NCBI RefSeq assembly: GCF_002078175.1
Contig: NZ_MWFK01000001.1
Span: 4,154,001 to 4,218,000, forward strand
Origin: Streptomyces sp. M41(2017)
Lineage (GTDB): Bacteria > Actinomycetota > Actinomycetes > Streptomycetales > Streptomycetaceae
Direction of reading: 5' to 3'
Length of the DNA: 64,000 nt
The notes below the pieces were generated by a model. The model was not told the origin of the DNA and ran no database searches. It worked only from the letters and a program-made list of their open reading frames with translations. Position numbers and translations under genes: made by a program. This document shows positions 16,259 through 24,413 of this stretch, piece by piece. Position 1 is the stretch's first letter. Every line of letters begins with the position of its first letter.

Positions 16259-17248
16259 ATGCCGCAGCAGCTTCCGGACGTCACGCACCGGGTGGTCCCC
16301 GGACCCGCGGGGCGGATCCATCTCGTCGAGCAGGGCGAGGGGCCCCTGGTCCTGCTCGTGCACGGCTTCCCGGAGTTCTGGTACTCGTGGCGCCACCAGT
16401 TGCCGGTCCTCGCGGCGGCCGGGTACCGGGCTGTCGCCGTCGACGTGCGCGGCTACGGCCGCTCGTCCCGGCCGGAGGCGGTCGAGGCGTACCGGATGCC
16501 CGACCTGGTCGAGGACGGCGTGGCCGTCGTGCGGGCGCTGGGCGAACGGCGAGCGGTGATCGTCGGACACGACTGGGGAGCGAACATCGCGGCCGGCTCC
16601 GCACTGCTGCGCCCCGACGTGTTCCGGGCCGTGGGGCTGCTCAGCGTCCCCTACGCCCCGCGGGGCGGTCCGCGCCCCTCGGACATGTTCGCGGCCATGG
16701 GCGGTGAGGAGGAGTTCTACGTCTCCCGCTTCCAGCAGCCCGGCCGCGCGGAGGCCGAGATCGAGCCGGACGTACGCGGCTGGCTCGCCGGCTTCTACGC
16801 CGCCCTGTCCGGCGACACGAAGCCCGCGCCCGGAGCGCCCGACCCGCACTTCGCCGCACCCGGCGGTGTGCTCCGGGACCGCTTCCCGGCCGGCGTCCGC
16901 CCGGACTGGCTCGGTGAGGATGAACTCGACGTCTACACGGCCGAGTTCGAGCGCACCGGGCTGACCGGGGCGCTCAACCGCTACCGCAACATGGACCGGG
17001 ACTGGGAGGACCTCGCCGACCACGACGGTGCTCCGATCACCCAGCCCTCGCTGTTCGTCGGGGGCGCCCTCGACGCCTCCACCACATGGATGGCCGACGC
17101 CATCGAGGCCTTCCCCGTCACGCTGCCGGGCCTGGTCTCCTCGCACGTCCTCGACGGCTGCGGCCACTGGATCCAGCAGGAGCGCCCCGAGGAGACGGGC
17201 CGGCTGCTGACCGACTGGCTGGGCGCGATCGGTGACGCCGCCCCGTAG
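16259..17248 (+). CDS. Alpha/beta hydrolase, epoxide-hydrolase type
   Basis: 329 aa, ATG 16259 with GGAGG right upstream. Epoxide-hydrolase features are present: oxyanion motif HGFPEFW (35-41), the sequence RGYGRSSRP, nucleophile Asp105 in GHDWGA, a cap domain (~residues 130-240) and the catalytic His303 in DGCGHWIQQERPEE. These enzymes open epoxides through an alkyl-enzyme ester and water; haloalkane dehalogenases are the close alternative, but HGFPE plus GHDWGA favours epoxide hydrolase. It converges on the SDR gene with only 20 bp between stops. Confidence 0.9.
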   Translation: MPQQLPDVTHRVVPGPAGRIHLVEQGEGPLVLLVHGFPEFWYSWRHQLPVLAAAGYRAVAVDVRGYGRSSRPEAVEAYRMPDLVEDGVAVVRALGERRAVIVGHDWGANIAAGSALLRPDVFRAVGLLSVPYAPRGGPRPSDMFAAMGGEEEFYVSRFQQPGRAEAEIEPDVRGWLAGFYAALSGDTKPAPGAPDPHFAAPGGVLRDRFPAGVRPDWLGEDELDVYTAEFERTGLTGALNRYRNMDRDWEDLADHDGAPITQPSLFVGGALDASTTWMADAIEAFPVTLPGLVSSHVLDGCGHWIQQERPEETGRLLTDWLGAIGDAAP

Positions 17249-17268
17249 CGGCCCGGGCCCGCCGCGGG

Positions 17269-17982
17269 CTACAGCTGCTCGGCGAGCTGCGGGTACAGGC
17301 CGCTGAGGTCGCCCGAGAGGCCGGCCTTGACCTGGCGGGTCACCGCGTCGGCGAGAACCTCGTGGGCGTCCGCCTCGATGCCGTCGAGGGCCTCGGCCGC
17401 GACACTGTGCGCGGAGACCTTGGGCACGTCGAGACCGGCGGTCAGATCCGTGTCGACATAGCCGACGTGCAGCCCGGTGACCTTGATCCCGCGCGGCCGG
17501 AGCTCCAGGCGCAGCGCGTTGCTCTGCGACCACAGGGCGGCCTTCGAGGCGCTGTATCCGTCCGTGCCGGGGACCGTCATCCAGGACAGCACGGAGTGGA
17601 CGGTCAGGATGTGTCCGCCGCCGTTGCGCTCCAGGACCGGGACGAACGCCCGGGTGGTGAGCAGGGGACCGAAGAAGTTGATGTCGAACTCGCGCCGTAC
17701 GTCCTCGACGGGGGAGTCCAGGAACGACGTCCGTCCCGATCCGCCCGCGTTGTTGATCAGGATCGTGACGTCCTGGGCCCGCTCGGCGGCGGCCGCGACC
17801 GACGCGGGGTCGGTGACCTCCAGCGCCAGCGGCACCGCGTCGGGGTGGGAGACCGACTTCGGGTCGCGGGCGGTCGCGTACACCTTGGCGGCGCCCCGCT
17901 CGTAGAGGGACTCCACGAACGCCTTGCCGATACCGCGGCTGCCGCCGGTCACCAGTGCCACGGAACCTTCGATGCTGGTCAT
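17269..17982 (-). CDS. SDR-family oxidoreductase
   Basis: 237 aa. Classical short-chain dehydrogenase: cofactor motif TGGSRGIG (residues 12-19), NNAGG, catalytic Ser region HSVLSWMTVPG and active-site YSASK. ARDPK after the second strand suggests an NADP preference. It is divergent from a TetR gene; two palindromes between them make it the likely TetR target. Substrate unknown. Confidence 0.92.
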   Translation of the reverse strand: MTSIEGSVALVTGGSRGIGKAFVESLYERGAAKVYATARDPKSVSHPDAVPLALEVTDPASVAAAAERAQDVTILINNAGGSGRTSFLDSPVEDVRREFDINFFGPLLTTRAFVPVLERNGGGHILTVHSVLSWMTVPGTDGYSASKAALWSQSNALRLELRPRGIKVTGLHVGYVDTDLTAGLDVPKVSAHSVAAEALDGIEADAHEVLADAVTRQVKAGLSGDLSGLYPQLAEQL

Positions 17983-17997
17983 GAGCTTGCCCCTTTC

Positions 17998-18015
17998 GGA
18001 AACCGATCGGTTTCC
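17998..18015. promoter_or_regulatory. TetR operator 1 (18-bp perfect palindrome)
   Basis: GGAAACCGATCGGTTTCC is a perfect palindrome 16 bp upstream of the SDR start codon, in the divergent SDR/TetR region. It is a typical TetR-family operator. Confidence 0.8.
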
Positions 18016-18033
18016 TTCGTCTCCGGGAACTGT

Positions 18034-18047
18034 AAACCGATCGGTTT
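18034..18047. promoter_or_regulatory. TetR operator 2 (palindrome)
   Basis: AAACCGATCGGTTT repeats the core of operator 1 with centres 34 bp apart. It lies 33 bp before the TetR start codon, so it is suited to autoregulation. Confidence 0.8.
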
Positions 18048-18080
18048 CCGAAAGGCAACCGGAGACCGTAGGCTGTCCTC

Positions 18081-18692
18081 ATGACACAGGCGACACCGGC
18101 CGCGGCCTCCACGACCGCCGCCTCCTCGACCACCACCCCCACGACCCGGGACCGACTGCTCGACGCTGCGGCCGGGCTCTTCTACCGCGAGGGGGTCGGC
18201 ATCGGTGTCGAGGCACTGTGCCGCGAGGCCGGGGTCTCCAAGCGCTCGATGTACCAGCTGTTCGGCAGCAAGGACGAGGTGCTGGCGGCGAGCCTCGAAC
18301 GCAGCGCACCCGCCCACCAGGCGTTCCTGGTGCCCGGCGCCGACGAGCGGCCGCCGCGGGCGCGCATCCTGCACGTCTTCGAGCGCCTGGAGCAGCTCGC
18401 CGACCGCCCGGACTTCCGCGGCTGCCCCTTCGTGTCCGTGAGCGCCGAACTGAAGGCCCCGGACCACCCCGCGAGCCTGGTGGCCCGCCGCTGCAAGGAC
18501 ACCCTGACCGCGTTCTTCCAGGAGGAGGCGGAGCGCGCCGGCGCCGACGACCCGGCGCTGCTCGCCCGGCAGCTGACCGTCACCTTCGACGGATCGGGCG
18601 TCCGCGCCGTCATGCAGGGCCGGGGACTCGACGGCCTCGCCGTCACCATGGCCCGCACCCTCCTCGACGCCGCGGGCATCGGCGACCGGTAG
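18081..18692 (+). CDS. TetR-family transcriptional regulator
   Basis: 203 aa. A Thr/Ala-rich N-terminal extension of ~22 residues precedes the TetR helix-turn-helix: RDRLLDAAAGLFYREGVGIG, VEALCREAGVSKRSMYQLFG, SKDEVLAASLERS. The ligand domain contains GCPFVSVSAELKAPDHPAS, as in AcrR/YxaF-like regulators of SDR or efflux genes. The two AAACCGATCGGTTT palindromes upstream imply that it represses itself and the divergent SDR; the inducer is unknown. Confidence 0.92.
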   Translation: MTQATPAAASTTAASSTTTPTTRDRLLDAAAGLFYREGVGIGVEALCREAGVSKRSMYQLFGSKDEVLAASLERSAPAHQAFLVPGADERPPRARILHVFERLEQLADRPDFRGCPFVSVSAELKAPDHPASLVARRCKDTLTAFFQEEAERAGADDPALLARQLTVTFDGSGVRAVMQGRGLDGLAVTMARTLLDAAGIGDR

Positions 18693-19010
18693 GCGGCCGC
18701 GGCGGAGGTCGTCAGGTACCTCCGGCCGACGTCCGTCACCCACCCCGGTGGCCCGAAAAACCCCGAGCCCACCTGGGACGTCGGCGGTACGTTGTGGGGG
18801 CGCGCCGAGACCAGGCGTCGCCCCGCGGCCGACCGCGGCGCGGTGGGGCCACGAGCCGCCGGGCCAAAGGAAGGCGCGCGGCGGCGACCCCGAGGCGTGC
18901 TCGCCCATCGCTGCGACCGGGCAGCGCCGGAGAGGCGCGCACCCGAGTGCGCCGAACCGCCGATCCGTGTGGGTCTCCGCAGCTCAGAAGACGTTTCGAG
19001 GCAGACGACA
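18693..19010. other. 318-bp leader/promoter region of the RNA-repair operon
   Basis: No gene seen. CCGACGTC (18726-18733) and GACGTCGG (18777-18784) form a wide 8-bp inverted repeat, and a short A-run (cgaaaaacc) lies between. The hen1 promoter must lie here or just downstream; no clear sigma-54 (RtcR-type) promoter is visible. Confidence 0.4.
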
Positions 19011-20489
19011 GTGTTCCTGACGATCAGTACCACCGGTACCCCAGAGCGCCCAGCGACCGATCTCGGCTTTCTGCTGCACAAGCATCCCGACAAGGCGCAG
19101 ACGTTCTCGACGTCCTACGGCACGGCCCACGTCCTCTATCCCGAGGCGACCGCCGAGCGGTGCACGGCCGCGCTGCTCCTGGAGGTCGACGCGGTGGCCC
19201 TGGTCCGGCGCGGCAAGGGCAAGGGGCGTGGCGGCGCACCCGACGCCGCGCTCGCGCAGTACGTCAACGACCGCCCGTACGCCGCCTCCTCGCTGCTCGC
19301 CGTCGCGCTGAGCGCCGTCTTCTCCAGCGCGATGAAGGGCCAGTGCGCCGCTCGGCCCGAACTGCCCGCCGAAGCCCGGCCGCTGCGTGTCGAGGTGCCC
19401 GCGCTGCCCGCACGCGGCGGCGCCGGCCTCGTCCGAGCGCTTTTCGAACCACTGGGCTGGACCGTGTCGGCCGAGCCCGTTCCGCTGGACGAGCGGTTCC
19501 CGGAATGGGGTGAATCCCGCTACGTGAAGCTGGAGTTGGAGGCGCGGGAGCTGACGGTCGCCGAGGCGCTGCGCCACCTCTACGTCCTGCTCCCGGTCCT
19601 CGACGACGCCAAGCACTACTGGGTGGCGTCCGACGAGGTCGACAAGCTGCTGCGCGCGGGGGAGGGCTGGCTGCCCGACCACCCGGAGCAGAAGCTGATC
19701 ACCAGCCGCTACCTGTCCCGGCGTTGGTCGCTGACCCGGGAGGCCATGGAGCGGCTCGAACTCGTCCGCCTCGCCGAGACCGACGACACCGACGTCGAGG
19801 AGATCGACAACGCGGTCGACGAGGAGACCGACACCGAGGAGAAGCCGGTGCCGCTCGCCGTGCTGCGCCGGGACGCGATCCTCGCCGCGCTGCACGCGTC
19901 CGGCGCGAGCCGCGTCCTCGACCTCGGCTGCGGGCAGGGCCAGTTGGTCCAGGCACTCCTCAAGGACACCCGGTTCACCGAGATCGTCGGCGTCGACGTG
20001 TCCATGCGCGCGCTCACCATCGCCGCGCGCCGGCTCAAGCTGGACCGCATGGGCGAGCGGCAGGCCGCGCGCGTCCAGCTCGTCCAGGGCTCGCTCGCCT
20101 ACACCGACCGCCGGCTCAAGGGATACGACGCCGCCGTGCTCAGCGAGGTCGTCGAGCACCTCGACCTGCCCCGGCTGCCCGCCCTGGAGTACGCCGTGTT
20201 CGGCTCCGCACGCCCCCGGACCGTCCTCGTGACCACCCCGAACGTCGAGTACAACGTCCGCTGGGAGACCCTCCCCGCCGGACACAGCCGGCACGGAGAC
20301 CACCGCTTCGAATGGACCCGCGAGGAGTTCCGGGCCTGGGCCCGCACGGTCGCCGAACGGCACGGATACACCGTGGAGTTCGTCCCCGTCGGCCTCGACG
20401 ACCCCGAGGTCGGCCCACCGACCCAGATGGCCGTCTTCACCCTGACCACAGCCACCCCGACCACGAAGAAGGAGGAGAAGGCGGCATGA
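19011..20489 (+). CDS. hen1: Bacterial Hen1, 3'-terminal RNA ribose 2'-O-methyltransferase
   Basis: 492 aa from GTG 19011 (GAGG 9 nt upstream), giving the family-typical N terminus (V)FLTISTTG. Residues ~1-240 are the Hen1 N-terminal domain needed for Pnkp activation. An acidic linker (EETDTEEK) follows, then the SAM methyltransferase domain with motif I LDLGCGQGQL (~303-312). The Mn-binding EVVEH (E379, E382, H383) and a downstream His cluster (GHSRHGDHRFEW) are both intact. Hen1 methylates the 2'-OH at the 3' end of cleaved RNA before ligation, which protects the repaired site from being cut again. Its stop overlaps the pnkp start (ATGA). Confidence 0.95.
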   Translation: MFLTISTTGTPERPATDLGFLLHKHPDKAQTFSTSYGTAHVLYPEATAERCTAALLLEVDAVALVRRGKGKGRGGAPDAALAQYVNDRPYAASSLLAVALSAVFSSAMKGQCAARPELPAEARPLRVEVPALPARGGAGLVRALFEPLGWTVSAEPVPLDERFPEWGESRYVKLELEARELTVAEALRHLYVLLPVLDDAKHYWVASDEVDKLLRAGEGWLPDHPEQKLITSRYLSRRWSLTREAMERLELVRLAETDDTDVEEIDNAVDEETDTEEKPVPLAVLRRDAILAALHASGASRVLDLGCGQGQLVQALLKDTRFTEIVGVDVSMRALTIAARRLKLDRMGERQAARVQLVQGSLAYTDRRLKGYDAAVLSEVVEHLDLPRLPALEYAVFGSARPRTVLVTTPNVEYNVRWETLPAGHSRHGDHRFEWTREEFRAWARTVAERHGYTVEFVPVGLDDPEVGPPTQMAVFTLTTATPTTKKEEKAA

Positions 20490-23029
20490 GCGACGAGACC
20501 TACCAGGGGCGCGTCCTGCCCGTCACCGACCTCTCCCTCGTGGTGCTGATCGGCGCGTCGGGATCCGGCAAGTCGACCTTCGCCCGGCGCCACTTCAAGC
20601 CGACGGAGATCATCTCCAGCGACTTCTGCCGCGGCCTGGTCGCCGACGACGAGAACGACCAGAGCGCCAGCGGCGACGCCTTCGACGTCCTGCACTACAT
20701 CGCGGGCAAGCGCCTCGCGGCCGGCCGCCGGACCGTCGTCGACGCGACCAGCGTCCAGCAGGACAGCCGCCGGCAGCTGGTCGAACTCGCCCGCAAGCAC
20801 GACGTGCTGCCCATCGCGATCGTCCTCGACGTGCCCGAGGAGGTGTGCGCCGAACGCAACGCGGCCCGCACCGACCGCGCCGGGATGCCGCGCCGCGTCA
20901 TCCAGCGCCACATCCGCGAACTGCGTCGTTCCCTGCGGCAGTTGGAGCGTGAGGGCTTCCGCAAGGTGCACGTCCTGCGGGGCGTCGCCGACGTGGAGAA
21001 CGCCTCGGTGGTGACCGAGAGGCGGTTCAACGACCTGACCCACCTCACCGGCCCCTTCGACATCGTCGGCGACATCCACGGGTGCGCCTCCGAGCTGGAG
21101 ACCCTGCTCGGCAAGCTCGGCTACGTCGACGGCGCGCACCCCGAGGGCCGCACCGCCGTCTTCGTCGGCGACCTCGTCGACCGCGGGCCCGACACCCCCG
21201 GCGTACTGCGCCGCGTGATGTCCATGGTCGGGTCGGGCGACGCCCTGTGCGTGCCCGGCAACCACGAGAACAAGCTCGGCCGCTACCTCAAGGGCCGCAA
21301 GGTCCAGCACACGCACGGACTCGCCGAGACCATCGAGCAGCTGGACGCGCAGAGCGACGCGTTCCGTGCCTCCGTGCGGGAGTTCGTCGACGGGCTCGTC
21401 AGCCACTACGTCCTCGACGGCGGCCGGCTCGTGGTCTGCCACGCCGGTCTGCCCGAGAAGTACCACGGCCGCACCTCGGGCCGGGTGCGCTCGCACGCGC
21501 TGTACGGCGACACCACCGGCGAGACCGACGAGTTCGGCCTGCCCGTGCGCTACCCGTGGGCCGAGGACTACCGGGGCCGCGCCGCCGTGGTCTACGGCCA
21601 CACCCCCGTCCCCACGGCGACCTGGCTCAACAACACCATCTGCCTGGACACCGGCGCGGTGTTCGGCGGCAAGCTGACCGCGCTGCGCTGGCCGGAGCGC
21701 GAACTGGTCGACGTACCGGCCGAGCAGGTCTGGTACGAACCGGCCAGGCCGCTCGCCACCGAGGCGCCGGGCGGTCACGAGGGCAGGCCGCTGGACCTCG
21801 CGGACGTGTACGGCCGCAGGGCCGTCGAGACCCGGCACGCGGGCCGGGTGGCCGTCCGCGAGGAGAACGCCGCCGCGGCCCTGGAGGTCATGAGCCGCTT
21901 CGCCGTGGATCCCCGGCTGCTCCCGTACCTGCCGCCGACCATGGCCCCCACCGCGACCTCGCACGTCGAGGGCTACCTGGAGCACCCGGCGGAGGCCTTC
22001 GCCCAGTACAAGGACGACGGGGTCGCACGGGTCGTGTGCGAGGAGAAGCACATGGGATCGCGGGCGGTGGCCCTGGTCTGCCGGGACGCGGACGCGGCGC
22101 GCGAGCGGTTCGGCGTGGACGGCCCCACCGGGTCCCTGTACACCCGCACCGGCCGGCCCTTCTTCGACGACGCCGCCGTCACCGAGGAGATCCTCGGCCG
22201 GGTGCGTGCCGCCGCGACCGAGGCCGGACTGTGGGAGGAGCTGGACACCGACTGGCTGCTGCTCGACGCCGAGCTGATGCCGTGGTCGCTGAAGGCGTCC
22301 GGTCTGCTGCGCAACCAGTACGCCGCGGTCGGCGCCGCGTCCGGAGCCGTGTTCCCGGGTGCGCTGTCGGCGCTCGAAGGGGCCGCCGCGCGGGGCATCG
22401 ATGTCGGGGACCTGCTGAGCCGCCAGCGCGAACGGGCCGTGGACGCGGCCGCGTTCACCGACGCCTACCGGCGTTACTGCTGGACCACGGACGGCCTCGA
22501 CGGCGTCCGCCTCGCCCCGTTCCAGATCCTGGCCGTCCGGGGACGGAGCCTCGCCGCGCTGCCGCACGACGGGCAACTGGCCCTGATCGACCGGCTCGTG
22601 GAACACGACGGCACCGGTCTCCTCCGGACCACCCGGCGCCTCTTCGTCGACACGGGTGACCCGGAGTCGGTGCGGGCGGGTGTCGACTGGTGGCTGGAGA
22701 TGACCGGCCGCGGCGGCGAGGGCATGGTCGTGAAGCCGGCGGGGGCGCTGGTGCGGAGCGAGAAGGGGCGGCTGGTGCAGCCCGGCATCAAGTGCCGGGG
22801 GCGTGAGTACCTGCGGATCATCTACGGTCCCGAGTACACCCGTCCGGAGAACCTCACCCGCCTGCGCGGCCGCTTCCTGAACCACAAGCGGTCGCTCGCG
22901 CTGCGCGAGTACGCCCTCGGTCTGGAGGCGCTGGACCGCCTGGCGGAGGGAGAACCCCTCTGGCGCGTCCACGAGGCGGTCTTCGCCACGCTGGCCCTGG
23001 AATCCGAACCGGTGGACCCCCGCCTGTAG
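20486..23029 (+). CDS. pnkp: Pnkp, polynucleotide kinase-phosphatase-ligase for RNA repair
   Basis: 847 aa, the expected three-module length. Kinase: P-loop GASGSGKST (23-31). Phosphatase: calcineurin-type metal motifs GDIHG (195-199), GDLVDRG (228-234) and GNHEN (258-262). Ligase: nucleotidyltransferase with the lysine nucleophile K521 in CEEKHMGSR and later EGMVVKPAG. It heals 2',3'-cyclic phosphate and 5'-OH ends of broken RNA (for instance toxin-cut tRNA) and ligates them. Ligation requires Hen1, encoded in the overlapping upstream gene. All catalytic residues I can check are kept, so the operon appears functional. The 3' side is a repeat-rich gap. Confidence 0.96.
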   Translation: MSDETYQGRVLPVTDLSLVVLIGASGSGKSTFARRHFKPTEIISSDFCRGLVADDENDQSASGDAFDVLHYIAGKRLAAGRRTVVDATSVQQDSRRQLVELARKHDVLPIAIVLDVPEEVCAERNAARTDRAGMPRRVIQRHIRELRRSLRQLEREGFRKVHVLRGVADVENASVVTERRFNDLTHLTGPFDIVGDIHGCASELETLLGKLGYVDGAHPEGRTAVFVGDLVDRGPDTPGVLRRVMSMVGSGDALCVPGNHENKLGRYLKGRKVQHTHGLAETIEQLDAQSDAFRASVREFVDGLVSHYVLDGGRLVVCHAGLPEKYHGRTSGRVRSHALYGDTTGETDEFGLPVRYPWAEDYRGRAAVVYGHTPVPTATWLNNTICLDTGAVFGGKLTALRWPERELVDVPAEQVWYEPARPLATEAPGGHEGRPLDLADVYGRRAVETRHAGRVAVREENAAAALEVMSRFAVDPRLLPYLPPTMAPTATSHVEGYLEHPAEAFAQYKDDGVARVVCEEKHMGSRAVALVCRDADAARERFGVDGPTGSLYTRTGRPFFDDAAVTEEILGRVRAAATEAGLWEELDTDWLLLDAELMPWSLKASGLLRNQYAAVGAASGAVFPGALSALEGAAARGIDVGDLLSRQRERAVDAAAFTDAYRRYCWTTDGLDGVRLAPFQILAVRGRSLAALPHDGQLALIDRLVEHDGTGLLRTTRRLFVDTGDPESVRAGVDWWLEMTGRGGEGMVVKPAGALVRSEKGRLVQPGIKCRGREYLRIIYGPEYTRPENLTRLRGRFLNHKRSLALREYALGLEALDRLAEGEPLWRVHEAVFATLALESEPVDPRL

Positions 23030-23060
23030 CGGGTACCCCTCCCCTCACCCCCACGGGGCC

Positions 23061-23440
23061 GGTACCCCGGCCACCGGCCGGTGAGGGTGGCCCGCGCAGT
23101 TCCCCGCGCCCCTGGGCGGGCCGTCGGTACCCCGGCCACCGGCCGGTGGGGGTGGCTCGCGCAGTTCCTCGCGCCCCTGGGGCCGCCGTCGGTGGTCGTC
23201 GACTGGCGGGCCGGTGGGGGTTGCTCGCGCAGTTCCTCGCGCCCCTGGAGCCGCCGTCGGCGGCGCCCCTGGGCGGCCGTAGGCCGCCCAGGGGCGCGGG
23301 GAACTGCGCGGCCCGCCCCCACCGGGGGTCAGTGGGCCACGGGCCCGGGCGGGGACTGAAGTGCGCTGCACGTGCAACGGGGGTGCGTGGCCCAGGGGCG
23401 CGGGGAACTGCGCGGCCCGCCCCCACCGGCGGTCAGCCGG
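23061..23440. repeat. Cluster of Streptomyces GCGCAGTTCC-type intergenic repeats
   Basis: The gap 23030-23519 between the convergent pnkp and NAD-kinase-like genes holds three direct units, 23061-23125 (65 bp), 23126-23190 (65 bp) and 23191-23258 (68 bp). Each contains GCGCAGTTCC(C/T)CGCGCCCCTGG preceded by CCGGTGGGGGTGG. Two inverted copies follow, about 23287-23339 and 23390-23440 (GGGGCGCGGGGAACTGCGCG). This is the common dispersed Streptomyces element, here amplified around a hairpin. No gene is present. Confidence 0.85.
23263..23297. terminator. 16-bp perfect hairpin, likely bidirectional terminator
   Basis: GCGCCCCTGGGCGGCC (23263-23278) pairs perfectly with 23282-23297 around the loop GTA. 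It sits at the junction between direct and inverted repeat copies and midway between two convergent genes. Confidence 0.65.
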
Positions 23441-23519
23441 AGACGGCGGCGCCCCGCCAAGGGCGAAGGGGCCCGGCGGGGTTCGGCGAAGGCGGGGCGG
23501 GGAGGGCCGCCAGGCCCGA

Positions 23520-24413
23520 TCAGCCGACCAGCCGGAGCCGCACCCCGGCCACCCCCACCCGCACGGTCTGCCCCCACGTCAGTTCCACCGCATCCCCCTC
23601 CATCCCGTCCCCGAACACGATGAGCCGGTCCGACTCGACGGTGAGACACAGCCGCCCGTCGGCACCCAACTCACCGGCCACCAGCGACGTACCGGTGGCC
23701 GGCGAGGGCCACGCCTCGCGGACGAACCACAGCAGCCGCCGGTCGGTCGGGCCGGGCAGCGCGGGCCCCCCGCCCCGCTCCTGCCACACCGACCGGAGCC
23801 ACCCGCTCGCACCGGTCCCGGTCCCCACCAGCACCCCGCTGGAGGCCTGGGGCTCGACGGCACCCCCGTACTCGTCGAGCCCCAGCCGATAGCGGGCCGT
23901 CTGGTGGCCCGCGGATCCCAGGTAGATCTCGTTGAGGGCGACCAGCCGCTGCGTGTCGTCGGCCACCGCCTCGACCATGGTCAGTTCGTCCGCCGCCCCC
24001 GCGAACGCGGAGCCGAGCAGCGCCTTGGCGTTGCCGGGACGGTGCCGCACCAGCACGCCCGGATTGCGCCCGGGGTCGGCGTCGATCCCCACGACCGGCT
24101 GGCCCGCCAGGTACTTGGCCACGTTCGCGACCAGTCCGTCCTGCCCGACGACGACCACGACGTCCTCCGGCGCGAACAGGAACCGGTCCAGATCGGCCCG
24201 CTCCACCCGCGCCTGACGCCAGGTCAGCGGCACGGCGGCGACCACCTCGGCGAGCGCCGCACGGGCCCGCCGGTGCCGTTCGGCGACCTCCGCGATGTCC
24301 CGGCCGCGCGAGGACAGGAAGAACGCGGCCTGCCCGTGCGTACCGTGCCGGGCCACCAACTCCTCGTACTCGCTGGTGCGATGGACGAGGACGACCCGGG
24401 GAGCGAGGCTCAC
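23520..24413 (-). CDS. NAD-kinase-like protein
   Basis: 297 aa; GTG 24413 overlaps the stop of the SPFH gene upstream (GTGA). The NAD/diacylglycerol-kinase fold is recognisable from EDVVVVVGQDGLVANVAKYL, GQPVVGIDADPGRN, the NE motif in ALNEIYLGSAGH, and the Gly/Thr strand SSGVLVGTGTGASGW. The hallmark GGDG is GQDG here, and the protein is more divergent than housekeeping NAD kinase, so activity and substrate are uncertain. Coupled translation with a membrane-scaffold SPFH protein suggests a joint function. Confidence 0.75.
   Translation of the reverse strand: MSLAPRVVLVHRTSEYEELVARHGTHGQAAFFLSSRGRDIAEVAERHRRARAALAEVVAAVPLTWRQARVERADLDRFLFAPEDVVVVVGQDGLVANVAKYLAGQPVVGIDADPGRNPGVLVRHRPGNAKALLGSAFAGAADELTMVEAVADDTQRLVALNEIYLGSAGHQTARYRLGLDEYGGAVEPQASSGVLVGTGTGASGWLRSVWQERGGGPALPGPTDRRLLWFVREAWPSPATGTSLVAGELGADGRLCLTVESDRLIVFGDGMEGDAVELTWGQTVRVGVAGVRLRLVG

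Noticed and set aside
14102-17248. A giant 1048-codon frame leading into the epoxide hydrolase
   Set aside because: It runs antisense through the LLM oxidoreductase and across intergenic DNA; only the part from ATG 16259 has family similarity and a ribosome binding site.
23061-23440. Inverted repeats as ends of an insertion sequence
   Set aside because: No transposase frame lies between or near them; the units match the dispersed non-coding Streptomyces element.
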